This document shows positions 1-6,730 of a stretch of DNA of 9,134 nucleotides, piece after piece (the first letter of the stretch is position 1; each line of letters begins with the position of its first letter). The stretch is taken from the NCBI GenBank assembly GCA_903921295.1, contig CAIXOZ010000046.1, positions 1 through 9,134 on the forward strand, given 5' to 3'. The DNA is from an uncultured cyanobacterium. Its GTDB lineage: Bacteria > Cyanobacteriota > Cyanobacteriia > PCC-6307 > Cyanobiaceae. The position numbers and the translations under genes were made by a program. Below the pieces are notes generated by a model, which was not told the DNA's origin, made no database searches, and saw only the letters and a list, made by a program, of their open reading frames with translations.

Positions 1-1030
1 CGGCCGGCTGGAGGTGCCGGCGGAAGAAGGCCAGCTGCAGCTGATCGATCGAGAGGGCGGGGCCGACAGGCGTTGCCGGCGGCAGGGGTTGACCCTCGTT
101 CCAGTTCAGGTGGCTCCAGGGGCCGATCAGCAACTCGGGATCGCCGCCGGCGGCGCGACTGCGCCCCCAGAGATCGAGCACGCCGCGCAGATGGGGGTCC
201 CACCAGCCCCCGAGCAGCAGCATCGGCCGTCGCAGCAACGCTGCTGGGGGATGGTGGATGGTCCACCCGTCGGCGCTGTCGCAGGGACGCTGGAGCCAGG
301 CCCTGCCCATGCCGTCGGGATCATGGCGCTGCAGCAGCTCCAGACCCTGCTCGAGGAAGGTGCCGCGGCTCAGGCTTTGGCGGATCTCGTGCCAGCCGGC
401 GTGATCGCCGCGGCGGGCCAGCCCCTGGGCAGCCAGCTGGAGGGCCCAGCCGAGGCCCAGTCCCCACCAATGGGCGCCGCCTTCGCTCGCCCAGTGCTGC
501 CGCTCATCGAGGCCGCACATGGCCGGCGCCAGACAGTCCGGCAGGGGATCGGGCCCAGGCTGCGCCTGCGCCCCGTGCGACCCGCGTCGGTCCTGCTCCA
601 CGGCCTGAGCTCCATCCCCACCGCCGTCATTGAGCAGCTGGGTCAGGCCCTGGTAGGAGAAGCCATACATCCCGAGGCGGCCATTGCTTTCCGGCAGCTT
701 CCGGGCCCAGCGCACGGCATCGGCGCCATCGCGGGCTTCCTGGCCAAAGCCGCCGAAGTGCCCTTCCGAGTCGCCGCGGCCGCGCACGTCCTGAACCACC
801 ACCAGAAAGCCCTGGCGCGCGTACCAGTGCGGCGGGGCATAGGTGACGGTGGAAGCGATGCTGCGGCCATAGGGCTGGCGCATCAGCAGCACAGGCGCGG
901 GAGCGCGACCGGCTGGGGGATGCCAGATCCTGCTGATCAGGCGGGTGCCGTCGCGGCAGCGCATCCAGCGATCCTCCACCGCGGCTGGCGAGGCGCTCTC
1001 CGGCGCTGCCGGGGCCGGATCAGCGCACAT
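1..1030 (-). CDS. CocE/NonD-family serine hydrolase (X-Pro dipeptidyl-peptidase S15-like), partial
   Basis: Reading leftward from ATG at 1030, 343 codons stay open to the window edge, so the C-terminus is missing. The product has an alpha/beta-hydrolase core of the CocE/NonD (peptidase S15) type: an RxPYGRS segment (51-57), the oxyanion/strand region VVVQDVRGRGDSEG (77-90), the nucleophile elbow GFSYQG with Ser125, LLGGWWDPH with predicted acid Asp278, and GPWSH with predicted base His307. The full triad is therefore visible. Family members hydrolyse ester or amide bonds of acylated small molecules or X-Pro peptides; the substrate cannot be told from sequence. No signal peptide is seen, so it is probably cytosolic. 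The C-terminal jelly-roll domain usual in this family would lie beyond the left edge. A Gly/Asp/Gln-rich stretch (about 134-164) follows the nucleophile helix. ATG 1030 overlaps the upstream stop by 11 bp, suggesting coupling; GTG at 979 (codon 18, just before conserved residues) is an alternative start. Confidence 0.88.
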   Translation of the reverse strand, partial: MCADPAPAAPESASPAAVEDRWMRCRDGTRLISRIWHPPAGRAPAPVLLMRQPYGRSIASTVTYAPPHWYARQGFLVVVQDVRGRGDSEGHFGGFGQEARDGADAVRWARKLPESNGRLGMYGFSYQGLTQLLNDGGGDGAQAVEQDRRGSHGAQAQPGPDPLPDCLAPAMCGLDERQHWASEGGAHWWGLGLGWALQLAAQGLARRGDHAGWHEIRQSLSRGTFLEQGLELLQRHDPDGMGRAWLQRPCDSADGWTIHHPPAALLRRPMLLLGGWWDPHLRGVLDLWGRSRAAGGDPELLIGPWSHLNWNEGQPLPPATPVGPALSIDQLQLAFFRRHLQPA

Positions 1031-1316
1031 CCGGGCAGTAGAGACCCACCACGTAGGTGGCGACGATTTCGGCATCCATCGGTGAGAGGCCCTGGCGGGA
1101 GGCGACCAGGGCGATGCCTTCGCTGGAGAGAGCGGACTGCCCCTGGCTGTTCAGCTGACGGAGGGCGCTGCAAAGGCTCCGGGCCAGCTGGGGGTTCTGC
1201 TTGATCGAATCCAGCAGGGGCGAGGCCGCCGGAGCCGGTGTCGTGCTCAGGGTCAGCAGGACCCCAAGCACCCAGGCCGGAGCGTTCACGGGACGGAGGC
1301 GTGCCAGGGAGATCAT
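1020..1316 (-). CDS. Small predicted secreted protein with two cysteines, unknown function
   Basis: This 98-residue protein has a clear N-terminal export signal: basic residues (R6, R8), a hydrophobic core at about 14-23 (AWVLGVLLTL), and a small-residue cleavage region at APAAS (28-32), with cleavage most likely after Ala30. The mature part is about 68 residues and mostly helical in character, with exactly two cysteines, C49 and C94, which could form one disulfide after export. The tail, GLSPMDAEIV followed by GLYCP, looks loosely like the end of DUF732-type small secreted proteins, but this is a weak impression and no family is claimed. It lies 90 bp downstream of the DUF4332-like gene and its last 11 bp overlap the start of the hydrolase gene, so the two are probably co-translated. 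No strong Shine-Dalgarno precedes ATG 1316. The signal peptide, normal codon use and conserved-looking C-terminus support a real gene. Confidence 0.72.
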   Translation of the reverse strand: MISLARLRPVNAPAWVLGVLLTLSTTPAPAASPLLDSIKQNPQLARSLCSALRQLNSQGQSALSSEGIALVASRQGLSPMDAEIVATYVVGLYCPDVR

Positions 1317-1406
1317 CGCGATCGTGGACGGCGGGGCTTTGCGGGAGCCGGTCGGGTTGACTGTTCCATTCCACGCAGCACGATCGCCGTTGATCGCCGT
1401 CGAGGG
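1317..1406. other. Short intergenic gap with a tandem 10-bp repeat
   Basis: Ninety bases separate the DUF4332-like gene from the small secreted protein gene on the minus strand. I see no RNA gene, no terminator-like hairpin with a T tract and no convincing promoter. The one visible structure is a tandem decamer at 1381-1390 and 1391-1400 (CGATCGCCGT then TGATCGCCGT, 9 of 10 identical), close to the stop of the upstream gene. Its core resembles truncated HIP1 sequence. The gap is the longest within either cluster, so an internal promoter is possible but not shown. Confidence 0.5.
1381..1400. repeat. Tandem 10-bp direct repeat, two units
   Basis: Two adjacent decamers, CGATCGCCGT (1381-1390) and TGATCGCCGT (1391-1400), differ only at the first base. 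They sit in the intergenic gap, 7 bp beyond the stop of the DUF4332-like gene. A 10-bp period matches one helical turn, so paired protein binding is conceivable, but with only two units chance duplication is equally likely. Confidence 0.5.
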
Positions 1407-1799
1407 TCAGTTCCTGGAGCGACCGGTCTGGCGCCGGGCGGCGACGATCCAGCCCTGCAGCTGAACCAGCTGCAACCGGCTCTGTCCCTTCAGCAGCGAT
1501 CGCTCCAGGCGCTGCAGCCGGCGCAGAAGATCGTCGGGATCGGCCACCGCCAGGCTGGCGACATCGGGGATGCCGCCATGGAGCAGCAGGGCAGCGGCCT
1601 CGGCCGGCAGCGTCAGGGCAACGATCAGACGGGCCTGGGCACGCAGGCGGAGGAGCCTGGCTTCACTGGCCGCACTGCTGCGCTGGGCCAGGTGGCGCAA
1701 CCAGGCGTCGTCGACCGGAGCCAGGCCGGCCCAGTCGTGGATGCCGGCGTCGGCCAGCACGCTGGCCTCACGAAAGAAATGGCGCGGCAGGCCCTGCAT
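1407..1799 (-). CDS. DUF4332-like protein (predicted helical, helix-hairpin-helix type)
   Basis: This 130-residue protein is cytosolic in character, with no signal peptide or membrane segment. It opens with LPRHFFREASVL and continues through two similar helical halves: first an AGIHDWAGLAPVDD segment, an LRHLAQ helix and ARLLRLRAQARLIVALTL (about 47-64), then an AAALLLHGGI segment (about 68-77), a VASLAVADPDDLLRRL segment and the final basic helix RLERSLLKG. The repeated pattern of 'helix, Gly-Ile turn, loop, leucine-rich helix' is what is expected of the DUF4332 family, which is common in cyanobacteria and is thought to adopt a helix-hairpin-helix-like fold that may bind nucleic acid; that role is not established. 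Only 3 bp separate its ATG from the stop of the Ycf51 gene, so it is almost certainly translated from the same message. I recognised the family from memory of its pattern, so the assignment is moderate; the gene itself is well supported. Confidence 0.75.
   Translation of the reverse strand: MQGLPRHFFREASVLADAGIHDWAGLAPVDDAWLRHLAQRSSAASEARLLRLRAQARLIVALTLPAEAAALLLHGGIPDVASLAVADPDDLLRRLQRLERSLLKGQSRLQLVQLQGWIVAARRQTGRSRN
1496..1503. repeat. HIP1 octamer (GCGATCGC)
   Basis: This is a perfect copy of the Highly Iterated Palindrome 1 that is over-represented in many cyanobacterial genomes. It lies inside the DUF4332-like coding region. It supports a cyanobacterial origin; in those genomes the site is linked to DNA methylation, and no local function is implied. 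Confidence 0.75.
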
Positions 1800-1802
1800 G
1801 CC

Positions 1803-2291
1803 TCAGCGCCCGGGTGCTGCCGGGCGAATGGGCAACTGGACGCTGCCATCGGCCAGGTTCCGGGTCGCCTCCGCCAGCACGACGGGCTGACTGCGGCCGG
1901 CTTCCAGGCTGCGGATCTGGCGCAGGCGCACATGCACCAGACCATCGTCGGTCTGGCGGCCGCTGCCCCGGAGGTTGCGGCTGATCTGCTCCAGGCTGGG
2001 AAGAATCGCCTCCTCCGCCAGATCCTCGGGTGCGGCGGCCACCACCAGCTCAGCCCCGTTGTCGTAGACCACCGGCAGCACCACGGCGCCCGGAATGGAG
2101 ACACGCGGGCTGTAGCTGATCGCGAAGGCGGCACAGGAGATGGCCAGCAGCACGGTGAAGCTGGTCACTCCCACCAGGCGGAAGCGGATCCCCCAACGCA
2201 GCACAAACGCGACAACGGTGAGCACGGCCAGCACGGCGGAGGCCACACCCAGCCATTGACCGGCCGTGAGCAGGAGCGGATCGGCTGGCAT
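1803..2291 (-). CDS. ycf51: Ycf51-family (DUF2518) membrane protein
   Basis: The 162-residue product has two N-terminal transmembrane segments, at about 10-31 (beginning AGQWLGVASAVLAV) and 38-60 (beginning RLVGVTSFTVLL), joined by a short Arg-rich loop (RWGIRFR). A soluble domain follows, opening with SIPGAVVLPVVYDNGAELVV (65-84). The AGQWLG start, the FRLVGVT loop, the IPGAV...VYDNGA motif and the late SQPVVLAEATRNL segment match the Ycf51 family, which is found in cyanobacteria and some algal plastid genomes and has no established biochemical role. The protein should be anchored in the plasma or thylakoid membrane. It is the first gene of the leftward cluster and starts opposite tamB. The start is ambiguous: ATG 2291 has no Shine-Dalgarno, whereas in-frame GTG 2306, five codons earlier, has AGAGG (2319-2315) eight bases upstream. 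The frame stays open far upstream through tamB antisense, so an upstream stop does not fix the start. Confidence 0.87.
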   Translation of the reverse strand: MPADPLLLTAGQWLGVASAVLAVLTVVAFVLRWGIRFRLVGVTSFTVLLAISCAAFAISYSPRVSIPGAVVLPVVYDNGAELVVAAAPEDLAEEAILPSLEQISRNLRGSGRQTDDGLVHVRLRQIRSLEAGRSQPVVLAEATRNLADGSVQLPIRPAAPGR

Positions 2292-2306
2292 CGGGCGTTC
2301 AAACAC

Positions 2307-2354
2307 TGAGATGGCCTCTATATTGCGGCCTCCTCCGGCGCCGTTGACTCCCGG
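2307..2354. promoter_or_regulatory. Divergent promoter region between ycf51 and tamB (putative)
   Basis: At most 63 bp separate the starts of two divergent clusters, so both promoters must lie here or inside the opposing gene. The only A/T-rich island is around 2317-2324. Read rightward it gives TATATT (2319-2324), five of six matches to a sigma70-type -10 box, which would place transcription start near 2331 and give tamB a leader of roughly 24 bases. Read leftward it gives TATAGA (2322-2317), a weaker -10 candidate. No good -35 box is seen at the right distance on either strand. The leftward -10 candidate also overlaps the AGAGG ribosome site for GTG 2306, so both cannot be used on the same message. 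Confidence 0.35.
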
Positions 2355-5300
2355 GTGACCACAGGCCGGCTTGAACGGGGTCCTGAACGGGGGGAAGCAC
2401 CCGGTCCACGTCGTCGTGTCTGGTTCGGCCTGGCCCTGGCCGGCCTCGGCCTGGTCGGTGGGTCGCTGATTCTCAACCGCGAAGTCGAACGCCAGTACCT
2501 GCGCCACAGACCGGCTCTTGAGCGCGAGCTGGGTCTGGTGCTCGGTCATCCCCTGCAGCTTGGTGACTACCGGGGGCTTCAGGGTCTGGGCCTGGCGATC
2601 GGTCCGTCCCGGGTCGCGGCCTCCCCTCGCGATCACTCCCGCTTCAGCGTCCAGCGGCTGGTGGTCAGCCTCGATCCCCTGGCCAGCCTCCGGCAGGGCC
2701 TGCCGGTGCTGCGGCTGGATGTCTCCGGGGCCAGGCTTCTGCTGCGTGCACGCCCTGGTGGTCCGCTCTGGGCCTTCGGCCATGTGACGGGTCCGCCACC
2801 CAGGATCGGGGTGCAGGTGCGCTTGCGGGATCCTCTCGACCTCCGTCTCGCTTCCGAGGCGGCCAAACCCGTTCAACTGCGCGGTTGGAGTGATGTCCGC
2901 CTCGATCGTGAGCAGCTGGAGGCGGCTCTTCAGGTTGTAGAAGCCGATGGCGGTCGACTGGCGCTTGCGAGCCGTGGCGACTGGCGCCGGTCTCGTTGGC
3001 AGGTCAGCCTCAGGCCGCGCCGGCTCGCGCTGGCCTCCGTGCTCGCGCTGCTGCCGGAGCCCACCACGCCTCCCGGCCAGATCAGCGGTCGCCTGGATGG
3101 CGGCCTCACCCTGCAGCTGGTCGGCGGACGGCCCGGTTGTCAGGGCCGCCTGCGGCTGTCCGAGGGCCGCTGGCAGCCCGCGCCCTCGGTCCAGACCCTC
3201 GAGATTCCTCAGCTGCTGGCCCACTGTTCCCCCTCCGGATCCCCGGGGCCGTCCGCCCTGGCCCTGCGAATCGATCGCCTCGACTGGCGGTATGGGGGCT
3301 GGAGCGGGCGGCTGTCCGGAAGGATCGTGCCGCTCCAGCGCCTCGATCTGCGCAGCACGGCTGAACAGAGGCCGCAGCGCAGCCAGCCCCTGGGTGCTGA
3401 TCAGGTCAGCGCCACCCTGGCCGGCGCCTGGAACGCTCCGAGGTTGTCGGTCCAGGGCCGGCTGCGGCCGCAGACCCTCGGCCTGCCGGGCCGCCGCCCG
3501 CTGCCCCTGGCCTTGTCGGCTCAGTTCGTGCCGGGGCCTTCCCTGGGGGTGCGTCAGCTGGACCTGCGCCTGGGGCAGTCGCGCCTGCTCGCCGAGGGAC
3601 GCCTGGCCCCATCGCTCGCTCTGCGCGGTCAGCTGGACATCCCTGCCGGTGATCTGCCGATCGAACCCCCCTGGCAGGCGGTGGTGCCGCCGGTGCAGGC
3701 ACGGCTTGTGCTGACGAGCACGGCCCTCCAGCTCGATCAGCTCCGCAGCGGGCCTGTCCAGCTGGCCGGTCAGATTCCTTACCGCTTCCGCCCGGGCGGC
3801 GGCTTCGAAACCGGTCCGCTGGTGCTCGATCTTCACATCCGGGAGCTGGATCTGGCCCGCCTCTCACCGGCACTGGGGGTGGATCTGCAGGGACGCCTCA
3901 GCGCCGACGGCCAGCTCAGCGGTTCCCTGGGGAATCTGCAGCCTGATCTGAGCCTGTCCATGGTCGCTCCCGGGCTGGGGCCGGTGCGGGTGTCGGAAAC
4001 CTGGAGCGGCAGCCTGATCCGCGAGCCGGGTGGCCAGCACCGGCTTCTGCTCAATGCCAGTTCGGCGCTGCGCCAGGGACAGTTGCAGGCCCGCTTCGAT
4101 CGCGACTGGCAGCCGCTGGCCCTGAAGTTGCAGCGCGGTGACGGCTGGCTGGTCAGCAGCCGCTCGGCGGCAGGGTCGGCGTATCCCTACCAGGTGCAGG
4201 CCTTCCCCCTGGAGGGCCTGCAGGTTGTTCTTGGCCCAAGACAGCGTCTGCAGCCGCTTCAGGGCAGACTCACCAGCCGAGGTCAGCTTCTGCTTGCCCC
4301 CTGGCGTCTGAACGGCCTGTTGACCGTGGACACGCCCTCGCTCCTGGGGGTGCAGCTCGACAGCGCCGAGCTGCGGTACGGACTGAGCAGCGGCCGCTTG
4401 TCCATCGGTGGCCTCCTGCAGGCACCCGAGGGTGGCAGTCTCCGTCTGGCGCTGCGGGGGGAGCCGCGTGGGGTCGGGGCCCAAGGCACCACCGAGTGGC
4501 GCGGCACCGTGGCGGCCAGGGAGCTCCAGAGCACGTTCTTCAACCAGCTGGCCGCTGCTCTTCCGCTCTGGAACGGTGAGGCGCTGGAGGGGCAGGGGCG
4601 GGCCGGCGATCTGGGCACCCTGATGATCGACACCCTCGGCCGCAGCCTCGGCGAACAGCTTCAGGCCCTGATCGAGGCGAGGGAGCGCCTGGAGCAACGT
4701 CAGCAGGCTTTGAAAACCTCCCGGCGGGGGCTGCGTCTGGATGATCTCCGCAGCCGGGTTGATGCGGATCTGATCTTCTCCACGCCGCAGCGTCATCAAC
4801 TCTGGGTGGATCTCACCGCCCGTGCCCATCTCTGGATGCCGGAGGACGATCGGGACATGGCCCTGACCCTGGAGCCCCTGGTGGCCAGGGTGCGGGGCCC
4901 ACTGGCTGATGGTGGGGGGGCCTTCTCGTTTGAGCGCCTGCCCCTGTCGCTGCTGGCGCTGCTCACACCGGTGCCCGCGAACCTTCGCGGTTATCTCGCT
5001 CTGCAGGGGCGCTATCTGCTTGGTCGAGGTCTGCCGGATGTCAGCGCCGATCTCAGCCTTCAGGATGCCGCCGTCGGTGCGACCTCCCTCATCCTGACGC
5101 CGGCGCAGCTCCGCCTTGACCGCCAGGGCCTCTGGCAGGTGAAGGCCTCCCTGCAATCGCCCGGGCGGCCCGGCAGCCTCGATCTGGTCGGCCAGATCCC
5201 CCTCGATCCCCGACGCCATGACCTGAAGGTGCGGATTCAGAGTCGCAATGACGGCCTGCGCTTTCTCACCTCCCTGGCGGGTCAGGGTCTGTCCCTGGAT

Positions 5301-6728
5301 CAGGGCAGCGCTGATCTGCTGCTGTTGCTCCGGGGCAGTGTCGCTGAACCGCTGGCCAACGGCGTGCTGCGGGTCGATCAGGGCCAGCTCAGGATCGCGG
5401 ACCAGACGATCAGCGATCTCAGGACTCTGGTGGTCTTCGATTTCAATGCCCTCGAGGTTCAGGCCCTCAGCGGTCGCATCGGCCGTTCCGGGGCCTTCAG
5501 CGGTCAGGGTCGTCTGGGATTGGTGGAGTGGTTTCCGCAGTCGCAGCCCCTTCAGATCAGCCTCCGTGCGATCCCATTGCGCAGCTCGCGTCTCGAGGGC
5601 CAGCTCGATGGAGCACTCACGATCACCGGCAGCCTGCGGGAGCCCGGGATCGGCGGCACGCTGCAGCTCAGCCGCGGCCGAATCCAGGCGGAGCCCGGTG
5701 AACTGGCCCGGCCCGATGGTTCCGGCGGGGCCGTACCGGTCACGTTCCCGCGACTGCTTGAGCAGAACTGGTCCTTTGATCAGCCGCTGCGGCTGTTCGG
5801 CTCGGAGGTGGAGAGCGACGCCGGCGAGTCGCTCCGCGCTGCGATCCCTCTGCTGCCCCAGGTCAGCCTGCGGCGGCTGTCGCTGCGCTTCGGTCCCGAT
5901 CTGCGCATCGTCGTGCCGGGACTGGCCAACTTCACCACCGGCGGCACCCTCCTGATCAGCGGCCGTCTCGATCCCTCCCTCCAGCTCTCCGGGGTGGTGC
6001 GGTTGCTCAACGGTCGGCTCAACCTCTTCACCACCAGCTTCAGCCTGGACCCGGATTCCCCGAATGTGGCCGTGTTCACGCCGTCCCTGGGGCTGATTCC
6101 CTACGTCGACGTCGCCCTGCGCACCCGCGTGTCCGACACGGTCAATCTGGGCCGACTCCAGTCGGGCTCCCTCACCTCCTGGGATCTGCAGTCGAGCAGC
6201 ACCCCGCTCGATCAACTGCGGTTGGTGCGGGTGACGCTGCAGGCCAGTGGCCCCGCCGATCGCCTCGTCGATCAGATTCGTCTGCGCAGTTCACCGCCGT
6301 TGCCCGAGGACCGGCTCCTGGCCCTGATCGGCGGCAATTCCCTCGCCGGTCTCAGCAGCGGTAACGCCGGCACCGCCCTCGCCACCGTCGTCGGCCAGAC
6401 CCTGCTCAGCCCCCTGGTGGGGTCGCTGACGGAAGCGTTCGGTCAGCGCTTCAGCTTTGCTCTGTATCCCACCTATGTGGCGCCGGCGGTGACCAGTGGC
6501 GATCCGGGCCGCTCCGGAGGGGTGCCGTCGGAACTGGTGCTCGGCTCCGAGATCGGTCTCGATCTGAATGATCGTGTCAATCTGTCGGTGCTGGCGGCCC
6601 CCAACCGCTCCGATATCCCGCCCCAGATCACGGTTCGCTACCAGGCGAATGATCGTCTTGGTGTCCAGGGGGCAGTCGATGGCCAGGGACGCTGGCAGAC
6701 TCAGCTTCAGCTCTATCTGCGGTTCTGA
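2355..6728 (+). CDS. tamB: TamB-family translocation/assembly module protein (DUF490)
   Basis: The 1457-residue product is a giant envelope protein of the TamB/AsmA-like class, the bacterial relatives of chloroplast TIC236. Known members span the periplasm as a hydrophobic beta groove, working with an Omp85-type partner in outer-membrane protein assembly and/or moving phospholipids between membranes. An N-terminal basic cluster (RRR, 19-21) precedes one membrane anchor at about 22-41 (beginning VWFGLALAGL). Then come about 1,000 residues of repetitive short beta strands (patterns such as LSGRLDGGLTLQL and LRLSEGRW), a charged heptad-like helix at about 764-790 (LQALIEARERLEQRQQAL), and the C-terminal TamB domain from about 1130 to the end, including VPGLANFTTGGTLLISGRLD (from 1187), LLALIGGNSLAG and the terminal strand LQLYLRF ending in Phe. 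It is longer than proteobacterial TamB (about 1260 aa). GTG 2355 is the first possible start after an in-frame stop at 2307; no clear Shine-Dalgarno precedes it. It begins the rightward cluster, and the ROK kinase gene follows after 2 bp. No tamA/Omp85 gene is in the window. Confidence 0.93.
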   Translation: MTTGRLERGPERGEAPGPRRRVWFGLALAGLGLVGGSLILNREVERQYLRHRPALERELGLVLGHPLQLGDYRGLQGLGLAIGPSRVAASPRDHSRFSVQRLVVSLDPLASLRQGLPVLRLDVSGARLLLRARPGGPLWAFGHVTGPPPRIGVQVRLRDPLDLRLASEAAKPVQLRGWSDVRLDREQLEAALQVVEADGGRLALASRGDWRRSRWQVSLRPRRLALASVLALLPEPTTPPGQISGRLDGGLTLQLVGGRPGCQGRLRLSEGRWQPAPSVQTLEIPQLLAHCSPSGSPGPSALALRIDRLDWRYGGWSGRLSGRIVPLQRLDLRSTAEQRPQRSQPLGADQVSATLAGAWNAPRLSVQGRLRPQTLGLPGRRPLPLALSAQFVPGPSLGVRQLDLRLGQSRLLAEGRLAPSLALRGQLDIPAGDLPIEPPWQAVVPPVQARLVLTSTALQLDQLRSGPVQLAGQIPYRFRPGGGFETGPLVLDLHIRELDLARLSPALGVDLQGRLSADGQLSGSLGNLQPDLSLSMVAPGLGPVRVSETWSGSLIREPGGQHRLLLNASSALRQGQLQARFDRDWQPLALKLQRGDGWLVSSRSAAGSAYPYQVQAFPLEGLQVVLGPRQRLQPLQGRLTSRGQLLLAPWRLNGLLTVDTPSLLGVQLDSAELRYGLSSGRLSIGGLLQAPEGGSLRLALRGEPRGVGAQGTTEWRGTVAARELQSTFFNQLAAALPLWNGEALEGQGRAGDLGTLMIDTLGRSLGEQLQALIEARERLEQRQQALKTSRRGLRLDDLRSRVDADLIFSTPQRHQLWVDLTARAHLWMPEDDRDMALTLEPLVARVRGPLADGGGAFSFERLPLSLLALLTPVPANLRGYLALQGRYLLGRGLPDVSADLSLQDAAVGATSLILTPAQLRLDRQGLWQVKASLQSPGRPGSLDLVGQIPLDPRRHDLKVRIQSRNDGLRFLTSLAGQGLSLDQGSADLLLLLRGSVAEPLANGVLRVDQGQLRIADQTISDLRTLVVFDFNALEVQALSGRIGRSGAFSGQGRLGLVEWFPQSQPLQISLRAIPLRSSRLEGQLDGALTITGSLREPGIGGTLQLSRGRIQAEPGELARPDGSGGAVPVTFPRLLEQNWSFDQPLRLFGSEVESDAGESLRAAIPLLPQVSLRRLSLRFGPDLRIVVPGLANFTTGGTLLISGRLDPSLQLSGVVRLLNGRLNLFTTSFSLDPDSPNVAVFTPSLGLIPYVDVALRTRVSDTVNLGRLQSGSLTSWDLQSSSTPLDQLRLVRVTLQASGPADRLVDQIRLRSSPPLPEDRLLALIGGNSLAGLSSGNAGTALATVVGQTLLSPLVGSLTEAFGQRFSFALYPTYVAPAVTSGDPGRSGGVPSELVLGSEIGLDLNDRVNLSVLAAPNRSDIPPQITVRYQANDRLGVQGAVDGQGRWQTQLQLYLRF

Positions 6729-6730
6729 GC

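Noticed and set aside
14..1204. A 396-codon plus-strand open frame opposite the hydrolase and the small secreted protein.
   Set aside because: Its translation is Gly/Ala/Pro/Gln-rich low-complexity sequence without family motifs, while the minus strand shows a complete catalytic triad. It is an antisense by-product of GC-biased codons.
1803..3836. The ycf51 frame stays open upstream to 3836, giving a 677-codon minus-strand frame.
   Set aside because: Everything upstream of about 2306 is antisense to tamB and is Gln/Arg/Gly-rich without domain character. Only the last 162-167 codons match Ycf51, so no fusion is claimed; automatic annotation could misplace this start.
3864..6215. A 783-codon minus-strand open frame opposite tamB.
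   Set aside because: Its composition (very rich in Gln, Gly, Ala, Glu) and lack of motifs fit antisense of a high-GC gene; the plus strand has a clear TamB domain.
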